Shown here in pieces: positions 1-10,396 of a stretch of 64,000 nucleotides of DNA; position 1 is the stretch's first letter, and each line of letters starts with the position of its first letter. The notes beneath the pieces are model-generated. The model was not told the origin of the DNA. It saw nothing but the letters and a program-made list of their open reading frames with translations, and ran no database searches. The translations under genes were made by a program, and so were the position numbers. Source of the DNA: Turnera subulata (lineage: Eukaryota > Streptophyta > Magnoliopsida > Malpighiales > Passifloraceae); NCBI GenBank assembly GCA_028386065.3, contig JAKUCV010003363.1, positions 186,001-250,000 of the forward strand, written 5' to 3'.

Positions 1-1988
1 GTCATGGATTGGGAGCCACCGAAGAGTGTATCGGAGATATGGAGTTTTCTTGGACTTGCTGGTTACTACCGGAGGTTCATTGAGGGTTTTTCCTTAATAG
101 CGGGTCCCATGACTAAGCTGTTGAGGAAAGACTGTGCTTTTGTTTGGGATGACCGTTGTCAGAAGAGTTTTGAGGAGTTGAAGAGTCGGTTGACTTCTGC
201 ACCAGTTTTGACTGTTCCGAGACCCGGAGTGGAGTAAGCGGTGTTCAGTGATGCTTCTGGTCTGGGCTTGGGATGTGTCTTGATGCAGGAGGGTCGGGTG
301 ATTGCTTATGCCTCCAGGCAGTTGAGAACTCACGAGAGGAACTATCCGACCCATGATCTGGAGTTAGCTGCTGTGATCTTTGCTTTGAAGATCTGGAGAC
401 ACCATCTGTACGGCGAGAAGTGTCGGATTTTCACGGATCACAAGAGTTTGAAGTACATCATGACCCAAATGGAGCTTAATATGAGGCAGAGACGATGGAT
501 TGAGCTTCTGAAGGATTATGATTGTACTATTGAGTACCATCCGGGCAAGGCCAATGTTGTGGCAGATGCATTGAGTCGGAAGAGAGTGGTTTCTGCGGAT
601 GAGGACCCAGTTTCTTATGCTTAGCCTTCCTTGGTGAAGCTGAGGTCGTTGGATCCACAATTGGAGGTGGATGTTACTGGGGCGTTGTTAGCCAGTTTGA
701 GCATCCGGCCGACCTTGAGGGATAAGATCATGGAGTTGCAATATGGAGATCCTCGTTTAGCAGAGTTGCGGGATAAGGCTCTCGGTGGAGAGAGTTCTAG
801 TTTCTATGTCCTGGAGGATGGTGCTCTGATGACCGGTGATCGGTTGTATGTTCCGGATGTCGATGATTTGAGGAGATGGATCATGGATGAAGCGCATAAT
901 GCGCCATATGCTATGCATCCGGGTAGCACCAAAATGTACCAGAACTTGAAGAGTCATTATTGGTGGCCCGGGATGAAGAAGGATGTGGCGGATTTTGTGG
1001 CTCGATGCATGACTTATCAGCAGGTGAAAGCCGAGCATCAGGCTCCTGCCGGCAAGTTGAGATCTTTGACTATTCTGCAGTGGAAGTGGGAGCATATCAC
1101 TATGGATTTTGTGATCGGGTTACCGAGGACCCGGGGTCGACATGATGCCATCTGGGTCATTGTCGACAGGTTGACCAAGTCAGCTCACTTCCTACCGATT
1201 CAGCAGACGGATACAATGGATAAGCTGGTGAGGTTATATGTTTCGGGTATTGTCCGTTTACATGGGGTTCTACTATCCATTGTGTCAGACAGGGACCCGA
1301 GGTTTACTTCCCACTTCTGGAAGAGTTTACAGTCAGCTTTGGGTACTAAGCTGAATTTCAGTACTGCATTCCATCCGCAGACCGATGGGCAGTCAGAGAG
1401 GACTATACAGACACTGGAGGATATGCTTAGAGCATGTGTGCTCAATTTTAGTGGTTCTTGGGATGAGACATTACCGTTGGTTGAGTTTGCTTATAACAAC
1501 GGGTATCACTCCAGTATCGGTATGGCGCCATATGAGGCTTTGTATGGGCGGAAGTGTCGTAGTCCGATCTGTTGGGATGAGGAAGGTCTGAGACAGGTGA
1601 TTGGTCCGGACCTAGTCCAGGAGACTGTTGATTAGATCGAGGTAGTTAAGCAGTGTGTGAGAGCTGCTCAGGACCGACAAAGGAGTTTTGCCGATAAGCA
1701 TCGTCGGGAGATGGAGTACAATGTAGGTGACAGAGTTTTCCTCCGTGTTGCTCCCTGGAGAGGTGTTATCCGGTTTGGGAGGAAGGGCAAGTTGAGCCCT
1801 CGTTATATTGGTCCTTATGAGATCATGGAGCGGATTGGTCCGCTGGCCTACAGGTTGGCTTTACCGGAGGAGCTGTCGCGCATACATGATGTATTCCATG
1901 TTTCGATGCTGAGGCGTTATCGGTCTGATCCTAGTCATGTTGTATCCCCGACAAAGGTGGAGGTTTCTGAGGATTTGATATATGTGGA
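1..1988 (+). pseudogene. Ty3/gypsy pol remnant (RT end, RNase H, integrase, C-terminal region)
   Basis: One reading frame (frame 1) runs through this stretch but is broken by three in-frame stops: TAA at 235-237, TAG at 622-624 and TAG at 1633-1635. In order it shows the end of reverse transcriptase ([10 protein letters not shown]), RNase H ([10 protein letters not shown] to ADALSR), an integrase zinc finger, the integrase core, and the tail motif VFHVSMLRRY. Core catalytic positions can be seen: D in TMDFVIGLP, D in VSDRDPRF and E in SERTIQTLEDM. The zinc finger reads CMTYQQ where the family usually has C-x-x-C, so one Cys is Tyr. The 5' part lies outside the window. The usual chromodomain-like end is cut off at IYVE, where unrelated repeat sequence begins. 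A dead element fragment. Confidence 0.93.
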
Positions 1989-2136
1989 GGGGGATAAAAA
2001 GCATCACGTCCCGAGTTCGAATCCCTAGTGCTGCAGCATGGTAAAGGATTAAACCTTGAAAAGGTGTGGGCTGAGGGATGTGATGTAACAATACCTGAAT
2101 ATGGTGGGTCCCTCGGGGAGAGGGCCTTCATAATAA
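1989..2136 (+). repeat. SINE-like tail with a Pol III B-box
   Basis: The sequence AGTTCGAATCCCTAG at about 2013-2027 matches the B box of tRNA-derived SINEs (consensus GTTCGANNCC). No A box is visible upstream, because the gypsy coding sequence runs directly into this stretch. The element is therefore probably 5'-truncated, or it is a chance match. No target-site duplication was found. Confidence 0.35.
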
Positions 2137-2247
2137 ATTTTCCCCCGTGACGGGGAGCGGGGCGGGGTAAGGGAGAAACTTATGGCGCGGGAGGCAAGGC
2201 GGGGTTTACTCTACCCGCTAATTCCCCGCCCCGTTGCCATCCCTAGG
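2137..2247. repeat. GC-rich repeat fragment, possibly the end of a hAT-like element
   Basis: This is a short, very G/C-skewed stretch in AT-rich surroundings, with GGGGCGGGG-type runs on the left and CCCCGCCCCG on the right. It ends in GTTGCCATCCCTAG, whose complement (CTAGGGATGGCAAC) resembles terminal repeats of non-autonomous plant hAT elements. Only one such end is visible, so the identity is tentative. Confidence 0.3.
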
Positions 2248-2294
2248 TAAATCCTTCTTTCATGTAGATTTTTTATATTTTTATATGTATGATT

Positions 2295-2654
2295 GGGTTA
2301 AATGTATGATTGGTCCCTTTGCTATATTGAATTGATACGAATGGTCTCTCTATGCTAATTAGGATTAATTACGCTCCCCTATTCTTTTTAAATGGTAAAT
2401 CTGGTCCCCACACGTAGTTTAATCCGCGATTAGTTGATGTGGCAGATATGAGCCTCACACGTAGGTTAGGAAAATAATATAAATTTCACTTATCAGCTTA
2501 ATAACTGTCACGTCTGCTAATTACGGATTAAACCGGGCATGGGGACCAAATTTATCATTTAAGAAGAGTAGGGGTACATAATCAATCGTAATTAGCGTAG
2601 AAGGACTATCTTACCAATTCAATATAGTAGGGGGATCAATCATATATTTAACCC
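2295..2654. mobile_element. MITE with long terminal inverted repeats
   Basis: The 360 bp element is nearly a complete palindrome. Its left arm (about 2295-2445) matches the reverse complement of its right arm (about 2504-2654) over roughly 150 bp with scattered mismatches. Both ends begin GGGTTAAAT, followed by a GATTGGTCCC-like or GATTGATCCC-like segment. A spacer of about 60 bp separates the arms and there is no coding capacity. Long arms fit a Mutator-like MITE or a foldback element. I could not find a convincing target-site duplication, so the superfamily is uncertain. Confidence 0.75.
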
Positions 2655-3536
2655 GAAGAGGCAATTAAACTTAAAAATAAATAGATATTTAATATAGTGT
2701 TTTAATAATCTGTTCATTCATTTCATAAATGTGGGAAGAAAAGGCTAAAGTCTTAAAAAACTTTTAACACCCCATTTAAAACTTTTCACATTTCAAAAAA
2801 ATAATGTCACCATACTGTAAACTGTATATCTATATATTAAAGTAGAGATCTGAAAAAAAAAATGTTATTCTTGTATTGTAAACCAGTATTTATCAATGTA
2901 GAAAAAACCAGTAGATTATGCAATATGAAATTAATCACAATGGAGGGGAATATGAAATAGTCCTTTTTTTATATATAAGAATATGAAATAATCCTTACAA
3001 ACCAAAACCAAAAGATTGCTAATCAATGTATGAAAGAAATGCATTATCCTTAAAGAAAGACAACCAAGAGGTAAGTGTATTAATCAATGCCAAAAAATTG
3101 CTATTCAATGAACCAAAATATGCATCATCATCAGCAATTGGACATAAAGAAATTATACATCATCATTAAAAAGAAAAATAAGGAACAGCTAAATTTCCTA
3201 ATCATTGCTAATTATTGAACCCGTGCATGTATATTGAGGTTTTTGGTGGATATATATAGATATATGATTATGCCCATTTCAGTGGGAAAAAAAATTTGAT
3301 TGGCTCCCAAATAAAGAAGACACAGAGTTGTTTTGGGCATGAGAAACGATGCGAGGAGGAGGAACGAGCAGGGGACAGATGCTGAAATTTAAGATTTTGA
3401 GCATAATAAGACTGGAGAATCTAGAGAAGAAGAACCAAAGAGAAATCCTAAGAGGAGATACCAAGGTCTCTATATGTTTTGGTTTTAATGGAAACCAATC
3501 AATCAGAACAGGAAAAGAAATTTCTTTATAAGGTTT
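2655..3536. other. AT-rich intergenic sequence
   Basis: There is no gene or recognisable element here. The sequence is AT-rich with many A and T runs. It forms the left flank of the LINE insertion. Short open frames near 3279-3581 have no recognisable motif. Confidence 0.6.
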
Positions 3537-3553
3537 AAAATATTCGACTTCAT
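3537..3553. repeat. Left target-site duplication of LINE-1
   Basis: The 17 bp AAAATATTCGACTTCAT recurs without mismatch at 9661-9677, directly after the LINE poly(A) tail. This is typical of target-primed reverse transcription. A similar but imperfect copy at 3754-3770 does not match the right flank as well. Confidence 0.88.
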
Positions 3554-3821
3554 AAATCATCCTAACTTGTTCCCACCCCAAGAACTCATTAAAATTTTCT
3601 CCTTTGCTCCTCTTTTCTTTCTTTCAGATTTTAATGAATTAAATTCATGAAAATCAAAATACTTGTTGGGGTAAAATCACTTATCCTAGTGGGCTGTAAG
3701 ATGTGAACCTCTTCGAGATTATTTTAAACGGTTCATTGATCAAATAAAAGTCCAAAAATATTCAACTTCCTTGAGCTCTATTCAACAAAGCAAGCAATTA
3801 AAACCAAACACTCCAAGAGTA

Positions 3822-5741
3822 ATGGACTCCCCATCTAGATTTAGTCGCACGGGGATGGCTAGAGACAGTGGCAGGGTGCGAGAGAGGGTTTTCGTGGGTA
3901 ACGGAGTTCGAGGTCGTCGGGCTTGGGGTGACAGGGAGGCTGAGAGAGATCGTGTGTCTGCTTATCGTCATTCTCTGAGCTCGCGTCGGGAGTATGGAAG
4001 TGACCGACGATCTGTCTCACGGCGGCAGGGGAGTAAACGGCCGGCGATTGGGGGAGGCTCCAACAAGCCTAGCTTTTTCTCCAGATGGGATCGAGACCGG
4101 GTGCAGAGGGCTATTGATGCAGGTATTGTGGAGAGTGTGTATGTGGAAAATCTTCCCCCTCACTGGTCGCCGATTGATGTGTTCAAAAAGTTTTCCACGT
4201 TGGGTGGTGTCATTGATGTCTTTCTACCGGGCAGGCCGGCGAGGAATGGACTGAGGTATGGGTTTGTTAAGTTTGTTAGTAATGGTAGAGCTAGTAAGAT
4301 TGTTGAGAAGATTAATGGCATGAATTCTTTTGAGGGTCCTTTCATTGCTAATCTGGCTAGAAGCAAAGTGGAGGGGAAAGGGAGGGCGGTTGTTAGGGAA
4401 ACTGCTTTACATGGTGATAGTAGCAGTGGTCAGGTGAGGGATGGATTTTTGTTTTCTCAGGCGGTGGGTCGTTCGCCTTCTAGTTTGAACCCCCCGCTGG
4501 TGGTTCCAGTGGAGACTGAGAAAGGAGTAGCGGGTAGGAAAGTTGATGGCGAAGGTGTCAGTTTTCGCTATGAACCCACTCGTGATAATCTTGATTTCTT
4601 ACAGACTTGTGCTTTTGGGGTTTTAAGTGATGGGATTGAGTGGCAGGTTGCAGCAGAGATGCTTCTGGCAATGTCTAAACATTGCACTGGGGTGAAGAGA
4701 CTGGGAGGAAGCTATATTCTAGTTCCTTTCCAATCAAGAAAGGCTATGATTGAGTGTGTTGAAGTTGTGAAGGCCAGTTCTCAAGAATTATTGGATCTCT
4801 TTAAAGCGTGGGAGGAGGGTGATCATACCACTCATAGACTGTGTTGGCTGAATGTTACTGGAACTCCTCCTCAAGCTTGGTGTGAGGATTTCTTTAGACA
4901 CATTGCAGTCCGTTTTGGAAGATTCGTCAGACTTCTCAATAATTTATCCTGCAGTGATGACTTGGCCGTAGCTAGAATTCAGGTTCTAACCACTCATAAG
5001 GCTCCCATTGCTATAACCTTCAAAACAAGGATTGGAATTAAGGTGTTTGAAATATCAGTTATGGAGGCTCAGGGTTGTGCCCCGTTAGAGTGTGATGCTG
5101 GTTTTGAAAGATGCAATATTAGAGCTCCGGTTGGGCCCGATAACTTGGTTGCAAATCGGTCTGTCACTGCTGAGTCTGGGTGTTGTCGTCCGATGAGGAG
5201 TAGACTTGATCAATCTAAGAAATTGAAGGCACATAAGGGGAGGGATGGCTCCTCTGAGGAGTCCGCTGATCCGTTTCGGATAAAGGAGACAATTAAAAAT
5301 ATGGAGGAGTCGGCAAAAACTGTTTCTTCAGCTGAGCCAGAAGTGTCGAGAGTCTCCGAGTCCATTGAGACGGGTGAGGTTCATCCTCTTCGGGTGATTG
5401 AGAGAAGGTTCCGCAGAATTTTGGATAAGGCTGAGTCGAATAGGAAGCTCAGGTTGAAGTGGTTCAAGATTATTACCAAGATGGGCAGTCTTCGTTCTCT
5501 TCAAACTGGTGACAGTTCTACACAGGATAGGGACATAGCCCGAGGCAATACAAGAGTGCAAGTAGTGGAGGATGCTCAGCCTCCTTCCTCTTTTACATCG
5601 GAAGAGGTTGAGAAAACGATGGCAGTGGGCAGGGAGCTTGGTTTGGATATGGGGGAGGAAAATCAGGAGGTGCAGCGGGTTGTCCAAGATTTGGTCCAGA
5701 AAGAGGCCTTCGATTGGGTAAGGTCTCGAGCTGAACTTTGA
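3822..5741 (+). CDS. LINE-1 ORF1: RNA-binding protein (RRM plus DUF4283-like region)
   Basis: The 639-residue protein is the nucleic-acid-binding component of the LINE ribonucleoprotein. The first ATG in frame is at 3822 (MDSPSRF); the frame is open further upstream but without an ATG. The N-terminus is rich in Arg and Ser. An RRM lies at about residues 104-185, with RNP2 VYVENL near 105 and RNP1 RYGFVKFV near 145. A region at about 250-430, with W-x-L-N-V-x-G-x-P-x-x-W-type spacing, resembles the DUF4283 domain of plant LINE ORF1 proteins. The C-terminus is charged and lacks the CCHC knuckle that many relatives carry. It is intact. Eighteen bases separate its stop from the first ORF2 ATG, in the same frame. 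Confidence 0.88.
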   Translation: MDSPSRFSRTGMARDSGRVRERVFVGNGVRGRRAWGDREAERDRVSAYRHSLSSRREYGSDRRSVSRRQGSKRPAIGGGSNKPSFFSRWDRDRVQRAIDAGIVESVYVENLPPHWSPIDVFKKFSTLGGVIDVFLPGRPARNGLRYGFVKFVSNGRASKIVEKINGMNSFEGPFIANLARSKVEGKGRAVVRETALHGDSSSGQVRDGFLFSQAVGRSPSSLNPPLVVPVETEKGVAGRKVDGEGVSFRYEPTRDNLDFLQTCAFGVLSDGIEWQVAAEMLLAMSKHCTGVKRLGGSYILVPFQSRKAMIECVEVVKASSQELLDLFKAWEEGDHTTHRLCWLNVTGTPPQAWCEDFFRHIAVRFGRFVRLLNNLSCSDDLAVARIQVLTTHKAPIAITFKTRIGIKVFEISVMEAQGCAPLECDAGFERCNIRAPVGPDNLVANRSVTAESGCCRPMRSRLDQSKKLKAHKGRDGSSEESADPFRIKETIKNMEESAKTVSSAEPEVSRVSESIETGEVHPLRVIERRFRRILDKAESNRKLRLKWFKIITKMGSLRSLQTGDSSTQDRDIARGNTRVQVVEDAQPPSSFTSEEVEKTMAVGRELGLDMGEENQEVQRVVQDLVQKEAFDWVRSRAEL

Positions 5742-5759
5742 GTAGTGTTGTTGTGCTTT

Positions 5760-8700
5760 ATGTGTCCTGTTTCCTTTTCCATGTTTAGTGTCTTATCGTG
5801 GAATGTGAGAGGGTGTGGAGCTGCACATAAACGCTCACGGATTAGAGAGCTGGTCTTTGAGAATTCTGTAAAATTTCTATTTATTTGTGAAACAAAATGT
5901 AACGGTTGGTCTTATCCCGAATATTCCTCGGTGTGGGGTCGTGGCAGTTTTGATGTGGTGGAGGTTCCAGCAATTGGCAATTCTGGCGGGTTGTCGCTTC
6001 TTTGGGATGTTTCTTATTTCAGTTGCGATAATTGGTCAAAGGGGAACAATTGGATCGTGGTAGAAGGGAAGATCAGAGGAGGGCATCGCCTTGTCTTGTG
6101 TGGGGTCTATGGACCTGCTAATGTGGATGATAGGATCTCAGTTTGGGAGGAGCTTGAAGCCTCTCTTTCAGGTTTCTCTTGCCCAAGAATCCTAATAGGA
6201 GACTTCAATGAGATTCTTAGCCCAAGTGAGCGATTGAGTGGCCGTATATGCCGAAGAGGAGCTGATGCCTTTGCAGGTCTTATTTCATCCTTGGCCTTGT
6301 GTGAGGTTGAACTGCAGGGCCGTAATTTTACATGGGGAAATTCCCGCGCTGCTAGCAAGATAGACCGTGTTTTTATGGACCCGGATTGCTTTGCATTATT
6401 CCCGACTATTAGTCTCACTGCTGGCAGTAAAGGGGATTCCGATCACTGCCCCTTGTTCTTGGCTCAAGATGAGTATAATTGGGGGGTTAAACCTTTTAGG
6501 TTTCTTAATTGTTGGGTCAAGCATCCCTCTTTTGAGGAGACCTTGAAGAGTTTTTGGGAGGAGGCATGCTGCAAATTCCCGAAAAAGTTCAGTCTTTTAA
6601 AAAGATTGGGGTGTGTGAAGCACTCTCTTCGGTTGTGGAATTTGCGGACCTTTGGTAATCTGGATCAGGTTGCTAAGGATCTGCAACGGAAATTGGACAA
6701 TCTAGACCTTATTACAGAGTCTAGGAGTCTTACTGATGTGGAACGAGAGGAGGTCTCCCATTTGAAGGCTGAAGTCACGTTGAAGAGGAAGCAAAAAGAA
6801 TGTCTTTGGCGGCAGAAATCACGATTGACTTGGCTTCAACTTGGGGACAAAAACACTAAATTCTTTCATGCGGTGGCATGCAATAGAGGGAGGAGGAATC
6901 GTATTCAAAAGGTATTGGTTGATGGGCTGCCTGTTCAGGGTCCTAATGGAATAAAGAGGGCTGCCACGGATTTCTTTTCTAATTTGTTTAAACCCCTAAG
7001 TACCAATCGACCTAAGTGGGGTGGTATTCTGACTCGGCGTATATCGAGGGTGCAGGCTGATCTCTTGGAAAAACCTTTCTCGGTTGATGAAATCAAAGAT
7101 GCTGTCTGGGAGTGTGATGGAGACAAGGCCCCAGGTCCGGATGGCTTCAACTTTACCTTCTATAAAATGGCCTGGGAACTTATTTGTGATGATTTAGTGG
7201 ACTTGATGAATGAGTTCCACAAATCGGGCACTTTGCCGAAAGGTATTAATAGGGCGTTTCTGACCCTAGTTCCTAAGATGAGCGATGCATCTAGTTTTGG
7301 CGATTATAGGCCTATTAGCCTTGTCCATGGTATTTATAAAATTGTGGCCAAGGTTCTTGCCAAGAGAATTAAGACGTGTATGCCGTCTGTCATCAGCAGT
7401 AATCAGTTTGGTTTTATGGAGGGCCGGTTAATTCTGGATTGTACTCTTACAGCTGCTGAGGTTGTTGATCAGGTGAAGAAAACTGGTGACTCAGCTTTTT
7501 TGTGGAAAATTGACTTTAAGAAGGCATATGATTCTGTATCGTGGGAATTCTTGCTGGAGATGTTGGAATCCATGGGGTTTGGATGGCGGTGGAGGAAATG
7601 GATTTGGAGTTGTGTGGCCTATCCGAAGTTGTCGGTCCTCATCAATGGCTCCCCAGCTGATGAGTTTGTCACCTTTAGGGGTTTAAAACAAGGGGACCGT
7701 CTTTCCCCTTTCCTCTTTAACATAGTGGCAGAAGGTCTTACGACAATGGTCAGGCAAGTCGTTGATAAGTCATTGGTTAAGGAATTGTTGGTTAATCGAA
7801 CAGCTTTTTCTGTCCTCCAATTTGCGGATGACACTGTATTCTTTGCCCCTGATGATTTATATTCCTTGCTAAACCTTAAGAGGTGCTTAAGGTGCTTTGA
7901 GGTCCTCTCGGGTCTGTGCATCAATTTTCATAAAAGCAGTGTTGTTGGCTTGAATGTCACGGATCAAAGGGTTGCAGAGGTGGCCGGTTTGTTACATAGT
8001 CGTGCCGAAAAGCTGCCTATCAAGTATTTGGGTCTGCCCCTTGGCCTAAATATGCGTAAAGCAAGTTCGTGGGAGCCGATGGTTGAGAGAGTTCGGAGTA
8101 GATTGTCCACTTGGAAAGGTAAATTTTTATCCTTAGGAGGAAGGGTCATTTTGATTCGTGCTGTCTTAAGTAATCTCCCTATCTATTTCCTCTCCTTGTT
8201 CAAAATTCCTGTGAGTGTCGCAAACAAGATTGTCCAGCTCCAACGCAACTTCTTGTGGAGTGGCAGTGGTGATAGGCGTAAAATGTGCCTTGTAGCTTGG
8301 GAGAAAATTGCCAAACCTAGGTCACAGGGGGGGGGCTGGGCATTGAGTCCATTCTTGTTAAGAATCATTGTTTGCTTTTTAAGTGGATGTGGAGGTACTG
8401 CTCCATGAGTACTGCTGCCGATTTCATTCCTGATTGGGTTATGCTTATCAATAGAAGCTACCAAATTCCTGCTGATTCTTCTTGGCCTTCCTTCAACTTG
8501 AATTCTTCCTCTAATATCTGGAAGCATATTGTACAATCAGGTGAGGTAATGCTTAGGGGTGATTTTTGCTTAAACAAGGGAGTTGTTTTGCGTGTGGGAG
8601 ATGGCCGTCTTTGCAGTTTTTGGCATGATAAGTGGTTGGATTGCGGGATTCTTAAGGAGCTATACCCTCGCCTTTTCTCCCTGACTTTGGAGCCGGGTAC

Positions 8701-9484
8701 TTCTGTCTATGCGGGGTGCGAGTTTCGGGGGGACATTAGAGGGTGGGAGGCATGCTGGAGGCGGTCTTTATACTCTTGGGAGAGTGCAGATGCTTCTGAA
8801 ATTCAGAATCTAGTGGAGGCCTTTCAGCTCAGAAGTAGTGAAAAAGACCGGTGGTCGTGGGCTGCTTCTTCTAACGGTTCTTTTTCGGTCAGTTCTGCTT
8901 ACTTATTGTGTTTTACTCCTTCCTTTGGTGTTAATGCAAAGCCTTGTGTATGGCTTACTCTTGCTCCTCCTAAAGTGGAGTGCTTCTTGTGGATGGCCTT
9001 CCATCAAGGTGTTGCTACCAGATCTTGTCTCCTTGCTCGTAATATTATTGGTGTAGATGCTGCTTTGTGCCCCTTTTGTAAGGAGTTTGTTGAAACTCGT
9101 GACCACCTTTTTCTTCATTGTCGAGTGGTTTGGTGTTTATGGTCCAAGTTTTGTTCGTGGTGGGGGGTGTATTGGTGCATGCCGGCTTCTTTAGAGGATT
9201 TGTTTATCCATTGGTTTGGTTTATGCAGCTCTCAAAAAGGCTTGGCTCCCTGGATGTCTGTTTTCTATGCCTCCATTTGGAGTCTTTGGCTAGCTCGTAA
9301 CAGGTTGATTTTTCAAGGCAAAGAAGTGGATTGGGGTCTAGTGTTTGATCGCATCTTGCTGACTGTTATCTCGTGGATTAAGTCCAAGCACCCGAGATTT
9401 CCTTTTGGTATTTCCGATCTATTAATTTGCTCTGATGGTCTTAGATCGTGGAGAGGGGTTGATTGCAAGTTAACATTGGTTTAG
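5760..9484 (+). pseudogene. LINE-1 ORF2: endonuclease/reverse transcriptase with one frameshift
   Basis: ORF2 makes the enzyme that nicks target DNA and copies LINE RNA. The first ATG in frame is at 5760. The N-terminal APE-type endonuclease shows LSWNVRGCG, IGDFNE and SDHCPL, the expected Asn, Asp and His catalytic positions. Reverse transcriptase spans roughly 7080-8100 with DKAPGPDGF, DYRPISLV, KIDFKKAYDS, GDRLSPFLFN and the catalytic FADD. The frame breaks at the G9 run (8327-8335). Reading resumes in another frame with LGIESILVKNHCLLFKWMWRY and continues to the stop at 9482-9484. A C-terminal Cys/His region (CPFCKEFVETRDHLFLHC) follows. Apart from the frameshift no stop interrupts it. 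A homopolymer of this kind could also be a sequencing error, in which case ORF2 would be intact. Confidence 0.9.
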
Positions 9485-9660
9485 TTTGTTTCCTACTCTT
9501 GTCTGTTTTTATTGTAAGTGTGCCCTTGTATAGATGCTGTTTTGGCCTCACTGTCTAGTGCTGGCCTCTTAATTGTTTTTTACTGGCGGTAGTCTTCTCC
9601 CTGATGACTATTGTCCAGCCTTTTCATTCCTTTAATAAATAATCGTTTCTACCAAAAAAA

Positions 9661-9677
9661 AAAATATTCGACTTCAT
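9661..9677. repeat. Right target-site duplication of LINE-1
   Basis: This perfect copy of the 17 bp at 3537-3553 lies directly after the A-tail. Confidence 0.88.
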
Positions 9678-10396
9678 TTGTGAAAGATCTTGCTATAAAT
9701 AATATCTTTTGTGTTTTCCTTTTTTTGAATTTTTTTTTCAGGATCATCAACCACAAAATCGCCATATATCAAGTAAATTTTCCTCCCAACAAGGATTCCA
9801 TGGATCAACCGCTCCGTAATACAGAAACTTCAAACTACCTTCTTGAGAAAGTACTCTTAGGGGGAAAAAGATCAATTGCCTCTACACTGAGTCTAAGCAT
9901 ATTAGAGATAAAGATTGGGAAGGCTAAATGATCGGCAACCGTTCGAAAAGATGATTCCTGGGCAATTGCCCTAAAAACACAAACAGTGAAGATTATGAAT
10001 GAAACTTCTCCGGTGGGCATCGTACTGAGGAAAATTTTCAAAGGCAAGTTACAAATCAAGATAGATTTAAATCTTATTTTTATATATATATTTTATTAAA
10101 ATGATATTAATATATTTTTTGAGAGAGATAGATTTTTTTTTTCATATGTTACAAGTGTAAACACGTTCAAAGAGACGAATAAAAATTGGAGTGGAAAAAT
10201 TGGAGAGGAAAGGCCACCAAAAGTGCCGGGCACATGCTAAACCCTTTCCCTCTTCAACTTTATATATATATAGACGTAACTTCCAACCAGCTGGCTTTGC
10301 CTTCCCTGTGACTCTCCTTCAGTAGTAGTACGGTACCGGCCTTGACCAAAAATAAAATAGTAGTCCCAGCGCCTCTAGGCCCTTGCCAGCTAAGAG
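9678..10396 (+). promoter_or_regulatory. Upstream region of the UGT gene with TATA box
   Basis: An alternating TATATATATATA tract at 10259-10272 lies about 125 bp before the UGT ATG and is the likely TATA box. The rest is AT-rich with no gene. The LINE insertion lies immediately upstream, so the available proximal promoter is about 0.7 kb. Confidence 0.55.

Larger units (their letters stand above)
3554..9660 (+). mobile_element. LINE-1: nearly full-length L1-type non-LTR retrotransposon
   Basis: The element is about 6.1 kb with a 5' untranslated region, ORF1 (3822-5741), ORF2 (5760-9484, one frameshift) and a 3' untranslated region ending in an A-rich tail at 9653-9664. A perfect 17 bp duplication flanks it. 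The order RRM-type ORF1, then ORF2 with endonuclease, reverse transcriptase and a C-terminal Cys/His region, is that of plant L1-type LINEs. The only evident coding lesion is at a G9 homopolymer, so the insertion is probably young. It ends about 0.74 kb before the UGT86A-like start codon, in the same orientation. Confidence 0.93.

Noticed and set aside
2013..2027. A tRNA gene around GTTCGAATCCC
   Set aside because: Only the T-arm-like B box is present; no D arm, anticodon stem or acceptor pairing can be placed.
3754..3770. AAAAATATTCAACTTCC as the left TSD of LINE-1
   Set aside because: It matches the right flank with a mismatch and over a shorter length than the perfect 17 bp copy at 3537-3553.
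9835..10059. Open frame on the minus strand in the UGT promoter region
   Set aside because: Short, no motif, overlaps another open frame on the plus strand.
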